From WLMZ01 sp963732585 (GTDB lineage Bacteria; Actinomycetota; Acidimicrobiia; Acidimicrobiales; Ilumatobacteraceae): a DNA stretch of 64,000 nucleotides. The stretch covers positions 1,822,095-1,886,094 of the forward strand of contig CAVSZY010000003.1 in assembly GCA_963732585.1 (NCBI GenBank), in the 5' to 3' direction. The notes beneath the pieces are model-generated. The model made no database searches, was not told where the DNA came from, and saw only the letters and a program-made list of their open reading frames with translations. The translations under genes and the position numbers were made by a program. Of this stretch, positions 45,802-54,349 are shown piece by piece (the first letter of the stretch is position 1; every line of letters begins with the position of its first letter).

Positions 45802-48570
45802 TTGTCGTCAATTCTGCCGTTCATCGTCGCCGGGATCGCCTTTGGGTCGATCTACGGCCTGGCCGCGACCGGTCTCGTGCTGACCTACAAAACGTCGGGC
45901 ATCTTTAACTTCGGTCACGGAGCGCTGGCCACGACAGCGGCCTACGTCTTTTATTGGATGCACTACGACCACGGGTGGGATTGGAAGCTGTCGACGGTCG
46001 TCTCGGTGCTCGTCGTCGGGCCGCTGCTGGGCTTGGCGATGGAGCGCATCGCCCGCGTGCTGTCCAATCAACGCACAGCCTGGAAGGTGGTCGGCACCGT
46101 CGGGTTGATCTTGCTGGTACAGGGCCTCGGATCGATCAAGTACGGCACCGACACCCGCGCCGCGCAGCCCACCTATCTGCCGAACGGCCGAGAGTTCTTC
46201 CGCTTCGCCGGTGTCAACATCACCTATGCCCAGGTCACCGTCACCGTTATCGGATTGATCGTCGTCGCCGCGCTCTACGCGTTGTTCCGCTTCACGCGCC
46301 TCGGTGTGGCGATGCGGGCGGTCGTCGATGATCCCGATCTGCTCGACCTACAAGGCATCAGCCCGACCAGAGTGCGCCGGATTTCATGGATCATCGGGGC
46401 GACCTTGGCAGCTCTCTCGGGCGTGTTGATCCTGCCATTCCTCAACCTCAACGCGATCATCTTGACCTTCCTCGTCGTGCAAACGTTCGGCGCCGCGGCG
46501 ATCGGCATCTTCTCCAGCATCCCGCTGGCCTTCGCTGGCGGTCTGATCGTCGGCATCGGCGAATCGGTGCTGACCAAGTATGAGATCAGCTACCCATCGA
46601 TCGTCGGACTGTCGAAGGGCTTGCCGTTCATCATCCTGATCGTCGTCATGCTGGCAACGCCGCGTCAGAAGCTGGCCCCGCCATCAGCGGCCGAGGTTCG
46701 CCCGGCGCTCGAGTGGCGAGGACCGACCACGACTGCGACTCGGCGTTGGCGTGGTCGTCTTTGGGTTGCTGGGATTGCTTCCATTCGTCGAGACCTCCAA
46801 ACTCAACCCGTTCTGGATCAGTGCCATGGCGATGGTGTTGTTGATGCTCTCTCTCGGCCTGCTGGTTCGCACGGCGGGCATCGTCTCGCTGTGCACCGCG
46901 GCATTCGCCGCCATCGGCGCCACGGCGTTCTCGCAACTGCACGTCGACGTCGGCTTGCCGTGGCTCGTGGCGATCCTGGTGGCGGGCCTGATCGCGGTGC
47001 CGGTGGGGGCGCTCGTCGCCATCCCGTCCATCCGTCTTTCAGGGTTGTTCCTGGCGCTCGCCACGCTCGGACTCGGATTGCTGATCGAACGTGTCTTCTA
47101 CCGCCGCTCGTACATGTTCACCGTGTTGGCCGAAGGCCGCAAGGCGCCCCGCCCCGGCTGGGCCGAGAGCAACCGCGCCTACTACTGGCTCGTGCTGGCG
47201 TTTGTACTCGTCGCCGTGGTGGCGATCGCGGCCATCAACCGGGGGCGGCTCGGGCGAATTCTGGCCGGAATGGGCGACTCACCGCGTGCGGTCTCCACGC
47301 TCGGTTTGAGCACCAACGTCACCGCGTCATCGTGTTCTGCATCGGCGCCTACATCGCCGCGATCGCTGGCGCATTACAAGCTGGAGCGACTCAACAGATC
47401 GCCGCCGAAAGCATCTACTACTCGTCGTTCAACTCGATCACAATGGTGGCGATCCTCGCCCTCGCACCGTTCCGAGTGCCGTGGTACGCCGTATTCGCAG
47501 GTGTCACACAGGTCATTCCGGGCTACATCCACGGGACCAACACCCCCCATGTGCTCACCGTGATCTTCGGTTTCTTCGCCATTGTGATCGCCCTGCAAGG
47601 CGGGCCGCATGGCATGCCCCCGAAACTACGCCAGTACTTCGAGGCCAGGTTTGGTGCAAGCAATCGGGCCAAGCAGGCAAGTGCCGACAAGCCCGGCAGC
47701 AAGCAAGCAGCAAACCTCCGCCGCAGCGCTCCAGCCGTATCCGGCGGCGGCACTGCCGGGCTCGAGGTGGGCGAACTCACTGTCCGCTTTGGCGGTCTGG
47801 TCGCCGTCGATGGCATTTCGCTGAGCGCGCCGATGGGCCGGATCACCGGTCTGATCGGACCGAACGGGGCTGGCAAGACGACGACGTTCAACTCCTGCAG
47901 CGGGCTCAACCGGCCGACCCACGGCGGGGTGCGTTTACATGGCGCCGACGTCTCGAACGTGTCGCCTGGTGGACGCGCCCGCAAGGGGCTCGGACGGTCG
48001 TTCCAGATCATGGAGCTGTGCGAGTCGCTGACCGTCGCCGACAACGTCGCCCTGGGTCGCGAGTCGAGCCAGGCCGGGGCCCGAGTGTTGAGCCAGATGT
48101 TTGCTCCGCGAAGTGACATCTTGGTCCGCGACATGGCCACTGCAGAAGCGATGGCGCTGTGCGGCATCAGCGATCTCGCCGAACAGCAGGCTGGCGCGTT
48201 GTCAACCGGCCAGCGGCGACTCGTCGAACTCGCCCGCTGTCTGGCCGGACCGTTCGACATCTTGTTGCTCGACGAGCCATCGTCCGGCCTCGATCACGAC
48301 GAGACGGCCAGGTTCGGCGAGATTTTGCGCACGGTGGTCGCCGACCGCAACTGCGGAATCTTGCTGGTCGAGCACGACATGACGCTCGTGATGGATGTCT
48401 GCGAGTACATCTACGTGCTCGATTTTGGGCGCATGATCTTCGAGGGGACTCCCGCCGAGGTGGCCGCCAGCCGTGATGTTCAAGCCGCCTACCTGGGCTC
48501 CGAAACCGAACATCTTGCCGAGCTCGAAGCTGAACATGACCGCCACGAACATGAGCAGGTGCCGTCATGA
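45802..48570 (+). CDS. Fused Liv-type ABC transporter: LivH-LivM-LivG (two compensating frameshifts)
   Basis: One reading frame of about 923 codons encodes three subunits. Residues 1-295: LivH permease (GSIYGLAATGLVLTYKTSGIFNFGHGA). Then a LivM permease (LMLSLGLLVRTAGIVSLC, GLFLALATLGLGLLIERVFY, AIAGALQAGATQQIAAESIY). Last ~250: LivG ATPase (Walker A GPNGAGKTT, signature ALSTGQRRLVELARCLAG, LLLDEPSSGLDHDET). The LivM middle lies in another frame between about 46741 (one base too many) and 47324 (one missing C; NVT should continue RVIVFCIGAYIA). The shifts cancel, so the intact gene is probably one triple fusion. TTG 45802 is chosen for the GGGGG site eight bases upstream. Confidence 0.85.
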   Translation: MSSILPFIVAGIAFGSIYGLAATGLVLTYKTSGIFNFGHGALATTAAYVFYWMHYDHGWDWKLSTVVSVLVVGPLLGLAMERIARVLSNQRTAWKVVGTVGLILLVQGLGSIKYGTDTRAAQPTYLPNGREFFRFAGVNITYAQVTVTVIGLIVVAALYALFRFTRLGVAMRAVVDDPDLLDLQGISPTRVRRISWIIGATLAALSGVLILPFLNLNAIILTFLVVQTFGAAAIGIFSSIPLAFAGGLIVGIGESVLTKYEISYPSIVGLSKGLPFIILIVVMLATPRQKLAPPSAAEVRPALEWRGPTTTATRRWRGRLWVAGIASIRRDLQTQPVLDQCHGDGVVDALSRPAGSHGGHRLAVHRGIRRHRRHGVLATARRRRLAVARGDPGGGPDRGAGGGARRHPVHPSFRVVPGARHARTRIADRTCLLPPLVHVHRVGRRPQGAPPRLGREQPRLLLARAGVCTRRRGGDRGHQPGAARANSGRNGRLTACGLHARFEHQRHRVIVFCIGAYIAAIAGALQAGATQQIAAESIYYSSFNSITMVAILALAPFRVPWYAVFAGVTQVIPGYIHGTNTPHVLTVIFGFFAIVIALQGGPHGMPPKLRQYFEARFGASNRAKQASADKPGSKQAANLRRSAPAVSGGGTAGLEVGELTVRFGGLVAVDGISLSAPMGRITGLIGPNGAGKTTTFNSCSGLNRPTHGGVRLHGADVSNVSPGGRARKGLGRSFQIMELCESLTVADNVALGRESSQAGARVLSQMFAPRSDILVRDMATAEAMALCGISDLAEQQAGALSTGQRRLVELARCLAGPFDILLLDEPSSGLDHDETARFGEILRTVVADRNCGILLVEHDMTLVMDVCEYIYVLDFGRMIFEGTPAEVAASRDVQAAYLGSETEHLAELEAEHDRHEHEQVPS

Positions 48571-49274
48571 ACGCTCCAACCGCACTCAAGCTCGTCGACA
48601 TCGTCGCCGGTTATGACCACACCACCGTCCTGCGCGGCGTATCGCTTGAGGTGCCAGCCGGTTCCGTCGTTGCCTTGCTCGGCCCAAACGGGGCCGGCAA
48701 GTCGACGCTGCTGAAAGTCGTCTCGGGGTTGGTGCGCCCCTCGGCTGGCAGCGTCGAGATCTTCGGGCAGGACGTCTCGCAACTCCCGCCCAACCGTCGG
48801 GCCAGGCTCGGATTGTGCCATATTCCCGAAGGTCGTGGAATCTATAAACGGCTGACCGTGCGCGAGAACCTGGTGATGCAGTCCGTCAAAGGCGACGAGC
48901 CAGGGGCAATCGAACGCGCCGCTGAAGCGTTCCCCCGGCTCGGTCAACGGATCGATCAAATCGCTGGCACGTTGAGCGGCGGCGAGCAGCAAATGTTGTC
49001 GATGGCGCGCGCCTATACCCGCAATCAGCGGCTGATCCTGGTTGACGAGGCGTCGCTTGGGCTTGCGCCGATCGTCGTCGACGAGATCTTCTCGTTCCTT
49101 AAGCGAATCACCGAAAAGGGCACGTCGTTGTTGATCGTCGACCAGTTCGTGCATCGGGCACTTGCGCTCGCTCAGTACGCCTACGTGTTGAGCCGCGGCG
49201 AGATCGCGGTCTCCGGCACTGCCGACGAGGTCGGCAAGTTGGACATGTTCGCCGAATACATGGGCACCCGCTAA
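48567..49274 (+). CDS. livF: Liv-type ABC transporter ATPase LivF
   Basis: 235 residues: Walker A GPNGAGKSTLL, LivF-typical HIPEGRGIYKRLTVRENLVM, signature LSGGEQQMLSMARAY, and Walker B LILVDEASLGLAP in which Asp-Glu is kept. Second ATPase subunit of the importer, expected to pair with the fused LivG domain. ATGA overlap with the fusion gene. Confidence 0.9.
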   Translation: MNAPTALKLVDIVAGYDHTTVLRGVSLEVPAGSVVALLGPNGAGKSTLLKVVSGLVRPSAGSVEIFGQDVSQLPPNRRARLGLCHIPEGRGIYKRLTVRENLVMQSVKGDEPGAIERAAEAFPRLGQRIDQIAGTLSGGEQQMLSMARAYTRNQRLILVDEASLGLAPIVVDEIFSFLKRITEKGTSLLIVDQFVHRALALAQYAYVLSRGEIAVSGTADEVGKLDMFAEYMGTR

Positions 49275-49282
49275 GGCGCGCG

Positions 49283-50434
49283 ATGGATCTTGACTGGAGC
49301 GAGCAGGAAGTCGCCTTCCGCCACGCACTGCGGGCGTCGATCGCTGCCAACATCGATGATGGCTGGGATTTGGAACGTCGCGATATGGCTGAGCCCCACG
49401 ACGTCGAGTGCGTCAAGGCCTTCTGCGCCGCCCTCGGCGACGACGGTTTCCTGACCCCGCACTGGCCGACCGAGTTCGGCGGGCGCCAAGCTGGGGCGTG
49501 GGAGCAACTGATCATCAGCGAAGAAACGTGGCGGATGGGCGAGCCCCGCGGCGGCCAATACATGAACACCAACTGGATCGGCCCGGCCTTGATGGCCTAT
49601 GGCACCCCCGATCAGCAGGCTCGCTTCCTGCCGGCGATCACGACCGGGGCCGTCAACTGGGCGCAGGGCTTCTCTGAGCCGGGGGCCGGTTCCGACCTCG
49701 CCGCGTTGCAATGTCGGGCCGTTCGCGACGGCGACGCCTACATCGTCAACGGGCAGAAGATCTGGACCTCCTACGCCCATGTCGCTGACTGGTGCTTCCT
49801 GCTGGTGCGCACCGACCCCGAGTCCCCGAAGCGAGAAGGGATCACGATCCTGCTCGTCGCCATGGATACTCCCGGGGTCGAGGTGCGCGAGATTCCCAAC
49901 CCGTTCGGCCGCCACCTGATCCACGAGATCTACTTCACCGACGTCGTCGTGCCCGTCGCCAACCGGCTTGGCGACGAGAACCAGGGCTGGGGCATCGTGC
50001 GCAACGTGCTCGCCAATGAACGCGTCGGGATCGCCCGTCACGCTCACTCCGAGCTTGTGCTCGACGCAACCACCGCCGATGCCGCACGACTTGGGATCGA
50101 CATCGACGACGGCGGTGTGGCCGAGACGCTCGGCGTCGCCTATGCCTGGTGCGAGGCCGCCCGCGCCCTCAACTATGTCGCCGTCGATGAGCGCATCAAC
50201 GACCCGCACGGTTCGCGGCCGTTGGCGGCGGTGTCGCGGGCAATCACCGGGCCAATGGAGCGCGAGGTGGCGTGGGCGTGCCAGGAAGTGCTCGGTGATC
50301 AGGCGCTGCAGGGCGGCACCGAAGCCGATCGGCAGCTGGTGACAGGAACCACGGCGATGATCGCCGCAGGCGCCTACGAAGTCCAGCTCGATCTCATCGC
50401 GCGGCTCGTGCTCGATCTGCCCAGGAGCCGCTGA
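49283..50434 (+). CDS. Acyl-CoA dehydrogenase
   Basis: 383 residues. FAD/substrate region NWAQGFSEPGAGSDLAALQCRAVRDGD, and YIVNGQKIWTSYAHVADWCFLLVRT are standard acyl-CoA dehydrogenase motifs; C-terminal helices carry GALQ-like WACQEVLGDQALQGGTEADRQL. It follows livF by eight bases and is followed by a shorter homologue, suggesting a heteromeric pair. Starting substrate could be the acid imported by the Liv-type system (inference). Confidence 0.88.
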   Translation: MDLDWSEQEVAFRHALRASIAANIDDGWDLERRDMAEPHDVECVKAFCAALGDDGFLTPHWPTEFGGRQAGAWEQLIISEETWRMGEPRGGQYMNTNWIGPALMAYGTPDQQARFLPAITTGAVNWAQGFSEPGAGSDLAALQCRAVRDGDAYIVNGQKIWTSYAHVADWCFLLVRTDPESPKREGITILLVAMDTPGVEVREIPNPFGRHLIHEIYFTDVVVPVANRLGDENQGWGIVRNVLANERVGIARHAHSELVLDATTADAARLGIDIDDGGVAETLGVAYAWCEAARALNYVAVDERINDPHGSRPLAAVSRAITGPMEREVAWACQEVLGDQALQGGTEADRQLVTGTTAMIAAGAYEVQLDLIARLVLDLPRSR

Positions 50435-50438
50435 GGTT

Positions 50439-51356
50439 ATGGACCTGCAGCTCAGCCCGGAACAGGAGCTCCTCGACGATGCTCTGCGGGCGATGTTCAG
50501 CGACCATGCCGGTCCCGCCCGCTGCCGCGAGGTCGGCGGTGACGTCGACCGCACCCTCATCGACAGGCTGCAGGTTGGCGGCTATCTCGATGCGGCACAG
50601 GCCGGGCCGATCGAAGCCGTGCTCGTGGCCGAACGCGCCGCCGCGGCAGTTGCCGCGGCACCGATCACCGCCCGGGTGTTGGTCGGCCCGCTAGCGGGAT
50701 TCAGCGACCTGCCGCCGTTGGTCGGATTGATCGGCTCCCCGAATGGCCTTGTGCGCTACGCCGGGCACTGCCACGCCTACCTCGTACTCGACGGCGACAC
50801 CGCCGCTCTCGCCGACGCCGACGACGTCGAAGTGGAGCCCGTCGAATCGCGTGCTGGTTACCCAATGGGGCGAGTTCGTGTACGACGCAGCGCCAGTCGC
50901 CAGGCGGGCAGCGGCGATGCGTTACGGCGAGCTTGGCAGGTCGGGCTCGCGGTCGAAACTGCGGCGACGGCCCAAGCAGCAATCGAGTTCGCCGCCCACC
51001 ACGTCAGCGATCGCGAGCAGTTCGGTCGACCGATCGGCTCGTTCCAAGCCGTTCAGCATCGACTCGCCCGTTCGTATTCGATGGCCTACGCAACCCGCTG
51101 GCTCGGCCGACGCAGTGCGTGGCACCACACCGACGAATACTGCACCGCGTCAGCGGCAACGTTCGCGGCGATGACAGCCCGCGAGACCTACGACAACTGC
51201 CATCAAGTGGTCGGCGGGATCGGCATCACCTGCGAATACGGCATGGTCGAGTGGACGATGCGACTGCTCGCCTTGCACAACGAGCTCGGCGGCCGGCGTT
51301 CCCATTCCCGGCGCGTCGCCGCCTCGCGACCCGCCCACGTGGAGGCCTTCGGATGA
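50439..51356 (+). CDS. Acyl-CoA dehydrogenase-like protein, short form
   Basis: 305 residues, shorter than the ~380 typical. The C-terminal domain is clear (AIEFAAHHVSDREQFGRPIGSFQAVQHRLA, CHQVVGGIGITCEYGMVEW), while the N-terminal and beta-barrel part is compressed and diverged. Between about 50840 and 50930 another frame is open and equally plausible, so a pair of small indels is possible there. Short and full-length homologues next to each other are known as heterodimeric acyl-CoA dehydrogenases. ATGA overlap with the next gene. Confidence 0.8.
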   Translation: MDLQLSPEQELLDDALRAMFSDHAGPARCREVGGDVDRTLIDRLQVGGYLDAAQAGPIEAVLVAERAAAAVAAAPITARVLVGPLAGFSDLPPLVGLIGSPNGLVRYAGHCHAYLVLDGDTAALADADDVEVEPVESRAGYPMGRVRVRRSASRQAGSGDALRRAWQVGLAVETAATAQAAIEFAAHHVSDREQFGRPIGSFQAVQHRLARSYSMAYATRWLGRRSAWHHTDEYCTASAATFAAMTARETYDNCHQVVGGIGITCEYGMVEWTMRLLALHNELGGRRSHSRRVAASRPAHVEAFG

Positions 51357-53488
51357 CGGCTGGCGACATAACCAGCGCCGTCACCTACTGCCGTATCTGC
51401 GGTGCCACGTGTGGCTTGGTGATCGACGTCGAGCAGCGGCCCGAGGGCCCGGTCGCAATCAAGGTCACCGCCGACGAACACAATCCGCTGTCGCGCGGCT
51501 TCACCTGCACCAAGGGTCGCCACATCGCCGACATCGCGCAGGCACCGCATCGGTTCCGTGAGACGCAACGCCGCAACGATGCCGGCGAGTTGGAGCCGGT
51601 CGCCGTCGAACAGGCGATCGGCGAGATTGCGGCGAGGCTCAACGACCTGATCGACGTTCACGGCCCCGACTCGGTGGCGATGTTCACCGGCACCCAAGCA
51701 GCGTTCGCCTCGCTGACGCTGCCGGCGGCATTGGCCTGGTGGCGCACGATCGGTTCACGACAGAAGTACTCGTCGATGTCGGTCGACCAGGTCGCCAAAT
51801 GGGTCACCGAAGGCCGGATGGGCATGTGGGCGGCCGGTGGCCAGCGACTCGCCGACGCTGACGTATGGATGTTCTTCGGCACCAACCCGATCGTCAGCAT
51901 GCAAGGCGGTTACTTCACCGGATTCCCGGTCCACGATGGTCTGCGGCGGATTCAACAGGAGATCGAGCGCGGCCTGAGGCTGGTGGTTGTCGATCCACGC
52001 AAGACCGAGCTGGCGGCGCGCGCCGAGATTCATCTGCAGATCGTCCCGGGCACCGATGCCACCTTGGCGGCTGGATTGCTGCACCTGTTGCTCGACGGCG
52101 GCGCGCTCGATCACGACTTCGAGCGGCGATGGGTGAACGGCGTCGAGGAACTCCGGCGTGGCGTCGAAGCGTTCACGCCCGATGTCGTCGCCGCGGTCTG
52201 TGGGATCGATGCCGGTCAGCTGGTTGCCGCTGCGCAGCTGTTCGCTGGCGGCACCCGCGGCATGGCCACCGCCGGGACCGGGCCGGACATGGGTCCCGAC
52301 GCCAATCTCGCCGAGCACCTGATCCAAGCCATCAACGTCGTCTGCGGACGGTACCCGCGCCCAGGCGACCCGCTCGCCAGCGTGGCCGTGCTCGGCTCGG
52401 CGAAGGGCCTTCCCGGGCAGGTCATCACCCCCGACCGAAGCTGGGAACGCAACACATCGTCGGTCACCGGTTACGGCCCGCTGCACAACGAGTACCCGGC
52501 CGTCACGCTGCCCGATGAGATCCTCAACGGAGGGATCAAGGCGCTCGTGGTTATCGGTGCCAACCCGGCCAACGCCGTCCCCGACACGGCCCGCATGGCC
52601 GCCGCATTGTCCACGCTCGAGTTGCTGGTGACCATCGACCCGTTCGATTCGCCGACGGCACGCCTTGCCGACTTCGTCATCGCCCCGGTAACCGACCTCG
52701 AACGGCCGGACACCACGCGCGCCTACGAGAGCTTGATGGACCGGCCATTTGCCCAGTACACCCCGGCTGTCTTGCCAGCTCCGCCGGGCACCATCGACGA
52801 CTGGGAGTTCCTGCTCCGCCTCGGTCAGGCGATGGGTTCGACGATCAAGATCGCCGGGCGCGATTACGCCCCGGGCGACCCCGTGCCGAGCACCGACGAG
52901 GTGCTGGCCTCGATGGCCGGGCGTGGACAGGTTTCGCTCAGCGAGGTCCAGCGCCACCAGCACGGGGCGCTGTTCGACTCGATCGAGCCCGCCACGGTCA
53001 GCGAACCAGCAGCCGACGCCACCGCCCGTTTCGAGCTCCTTGCCGACGATGTCGCCGCCGAATTGGCCGAACTGGCGTTGGGCCAACGTCCGTTTGACCC
53101 TGAGCAGGTAATGCTCGCCGTGCGCCGCCAAAAGCACGTACTCAACTCGCTCGGCACCCAGATCCCTTCGTTGCTTCGCCGCCGAGCAAGCCCGTGCCTC
53201 GCCCACCCCGACCTGCTCGCCCGACTCGGTTTGAGCGAGGGCGACCCGATCACCGTGACCACCGCTCACGGCCAAGTCGATGCCGTAATTCACGCCGATG
53301 AGACGCTGCGTCTTGGCGTGATCACGCTCACCCACGGCTTCGGTGGTGACGGCCCCGACGGTGTACCGAGCGGCCCTGACCTGAATTCGATCCTCAGCGC
53401 TACGAGCGATCTGCAACCGATCAGCGCCATGCCGTTGCTCACTGCGGTGCCCGTTACGTTGGCTCGGCGGCCTGCAGATGCTCGGTGA
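51353..53488 (+). CDS. Molybdopterin oxidoreductase, DMSO-reductase/formate dehydrogenase family
   Basis: 711 residues. N-terminal Fe-S cluster motif YCRICGATCGLVIDVE with the fourth cysteine in FTCTKGRH, then MGD-binding blocks (ADVWMFFGTNPIVSMQGGY, LVVVDPRKTELAARAEIHLQ, IKALVVIGANPANAVPDT) and a C-terminal molydopterin dinucleotide-binding domain (LSEGDPITVTTAHGQVDAVI). No Tat signal, so cytoplasmic. Substrate unknown; the coupling with acyl-CoA dehydrogenases suggests a redox step on an acyl or heterocyclic compound. Its end overlaps the convergent SDR by 35 bases. Confidence 0.86.
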   Translation: MTAGDITSAVTYCRICGATCGLVIDVEQRPEGPVAIKVTADEHNPLSRGFTCTKGRHIADIAQAPHRFRETQRRNDAGELEPVAVEQAIGEIAARLNDLIDVHGPDSVAMFTGTQAAFASLTLPAALAWWRTIGSRQKYSSMSVDQVAKWVTEGRMGMWAAGGQRLADADVWMFFGTNPIVSMQGGYFTGFPVHDGLRRIQQEIERGLRLVVVDPRKTELAARAEIHLQIVPGTDATLAAGLLHLLLDGGALDHDFERRWVNGVEELRRGVEAFTPDVVAAVCGIDAGQLVAAAQLFAGGTRGMATAGTGPDMGPDANLAEHLIQAINVVCGRYPRPGDPLASVAVLGSAKGLPGQVITPDRSWERNTSSVTGYGPLHNEYPAVTLPDEILNGGIKALVVIGANPANAVPDTARMAAALSTLELLVTIDPFDSPTARLADFVIAPVTDLERPDTTRAYESLMDRPFAQYTPAVLPAPPGTIDDWEFLLRLGQAMGSTIKIAGRDYAPGDPVPSTDEVLASMAGRGQVSLSEVQRHQHGALFDSIEPATVSEPAADATARFELLADDVAAELAELALGQRPFDPEQVMLAVRRQKHVLNSLGTQIPSLLRRRASPCLAHPDLLARLGLSEGDPITVTTAHGQVDAVIHADETLRLGVITLTHGFGGDGPDGVPSGPDLNSILSATSDLQPISAMPLLTAVPVTLARRPADAR

Positions 53489-54287
53489 TGTGATGCATGT
53501 AGCTGAGATAGGCCACCGGAATGCGGCTGCCACCGGTGACCTGGATCGTTTCCCCGGTCAGCCATTCGGCTTCGTCGGCGGCGAGGAACACGCAGACTGA
53601 GCCGATGTCGTCGACGGTGCCGAGTCGTCGCATCGGCACGGTCGCCACCTGCCGGGCGACTCGGCTCGGCCTGCTCATCGATCCACCCGCAGCGAGGCTG
53701 TCCTCGGTTGGCACCAGGCCCGGAGCCACGGCGTTGACTCGAATCCCATGGTGCCCCCATTCGACCGCGGCGGTCGCTGTCAAGCTCTCAACGCCCGCCT
53801 TTGCGGCGCCATATTGCCCGGTTAGGGGACACGGCTGCGAGCCGCTGCGCGACGAAATGTTGACGATCGATCCGCCACCACCCTGGATGATCAGCTGCCG
53901 TGCGGCCGCCTGCATGGCGAAGAACGTCCATTTCAGATTGAGGTCGACGACCGCGTCGAACTGGCGCTCATCGAGGTCGATCAACGGGCCGACATCGCCG
54001 ACGTCGGCGCTGCCGGCGTTGTTGACCCAGCAGTCGAGCCGACCGAAACGAGCGACGGCTGCATCGACGAGCGCATCGATCGCAGCCCGCTGAGAGATGT
54101 CGGTGACCACGGCGATCGCCTCGCCACCGATCTGGCGCAGCTCCGCCACCGTCTCGTCGAGCGTGCTCGGCGTCCGTCCAGCGACCACCACCGACGCCCC
54201 AGCGGTGGCCATCGCCCGGGCAATGCCGCGGCCGATGCCACGTCCCGCTCCGGTGACGACAACGACCTTGCCATCGAGATCGAACAT
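53454..54287 (-). CDS. Short-chain dehydrogenase/reductase
   Basis: 277 residues, classical SDR: VVVTGAGRGIGRGIARAMA for cofactor binding, CWVNNAGSADVGD, catalytic Ser in SIVNISSRSGSQPC and Tyr-x3-Lys in GQYGAAKAGVESLTATAAVEW. C-terminal AEWLTGETIQVTGGSRIP is normal; the tail is slightly extended. Divergent from the acyl-CoA dehydrogenase at 54350 with a palindrome between them. Substrate unknown. Confidence 0.88.
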   Translation of the reverse strand: MFDLDGKVVVVTGAGRGIGRGIARAMATAGASVVVAGRTPSTLDETVAELRQIGGEAIAVVTDISQRAAIDALVDAAVARFGRLDCWVNNAGSADVGDVGPLIDLDERQFDAVVDLNLKWTFFAMQAAARQLIIQGGGGSIVNISSRSGSQPCPLTGQYGAAKAGVESLTATAAVEWGHHGIRVNAVAPGLVPTEDSLAAGGSMSRPSRVARQVATVPMRRLGTVDDIGSVCVFLAADEAEWLTGETIQVTGGSRIPVAYLSYMHHITEHLQAAEPT

Positions 54288-54319
54288 GGTGCTCCCTTGA
54301 CGTCGCTTCCCTGCGAAGT

Positions 54320-54333
54320 TGACGATGTCGTCA
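54320..54333. promoter_or_regulatory. TGACG-N4-CGTCA palindrome
   Basis: TGACGATGTCGTCA has perfect 5-bp arms with a 4-base centre. It lies between divergent SDR and acyl-CoA dehydrogenase genes, with the geometry of the three sites at 44-46 kb, and could control both genes. Confidence 0.5.
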
Positions 54334-54349
54334 GATTAGCCTGCGCCCC

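Noticed and set aside
51755..53533. 592-codon open frame on the minus strand
   Set aside because: Antisense to the molybdopterin oxidoreductase, whose cofactor motifs are unmistakable on the plus strand.
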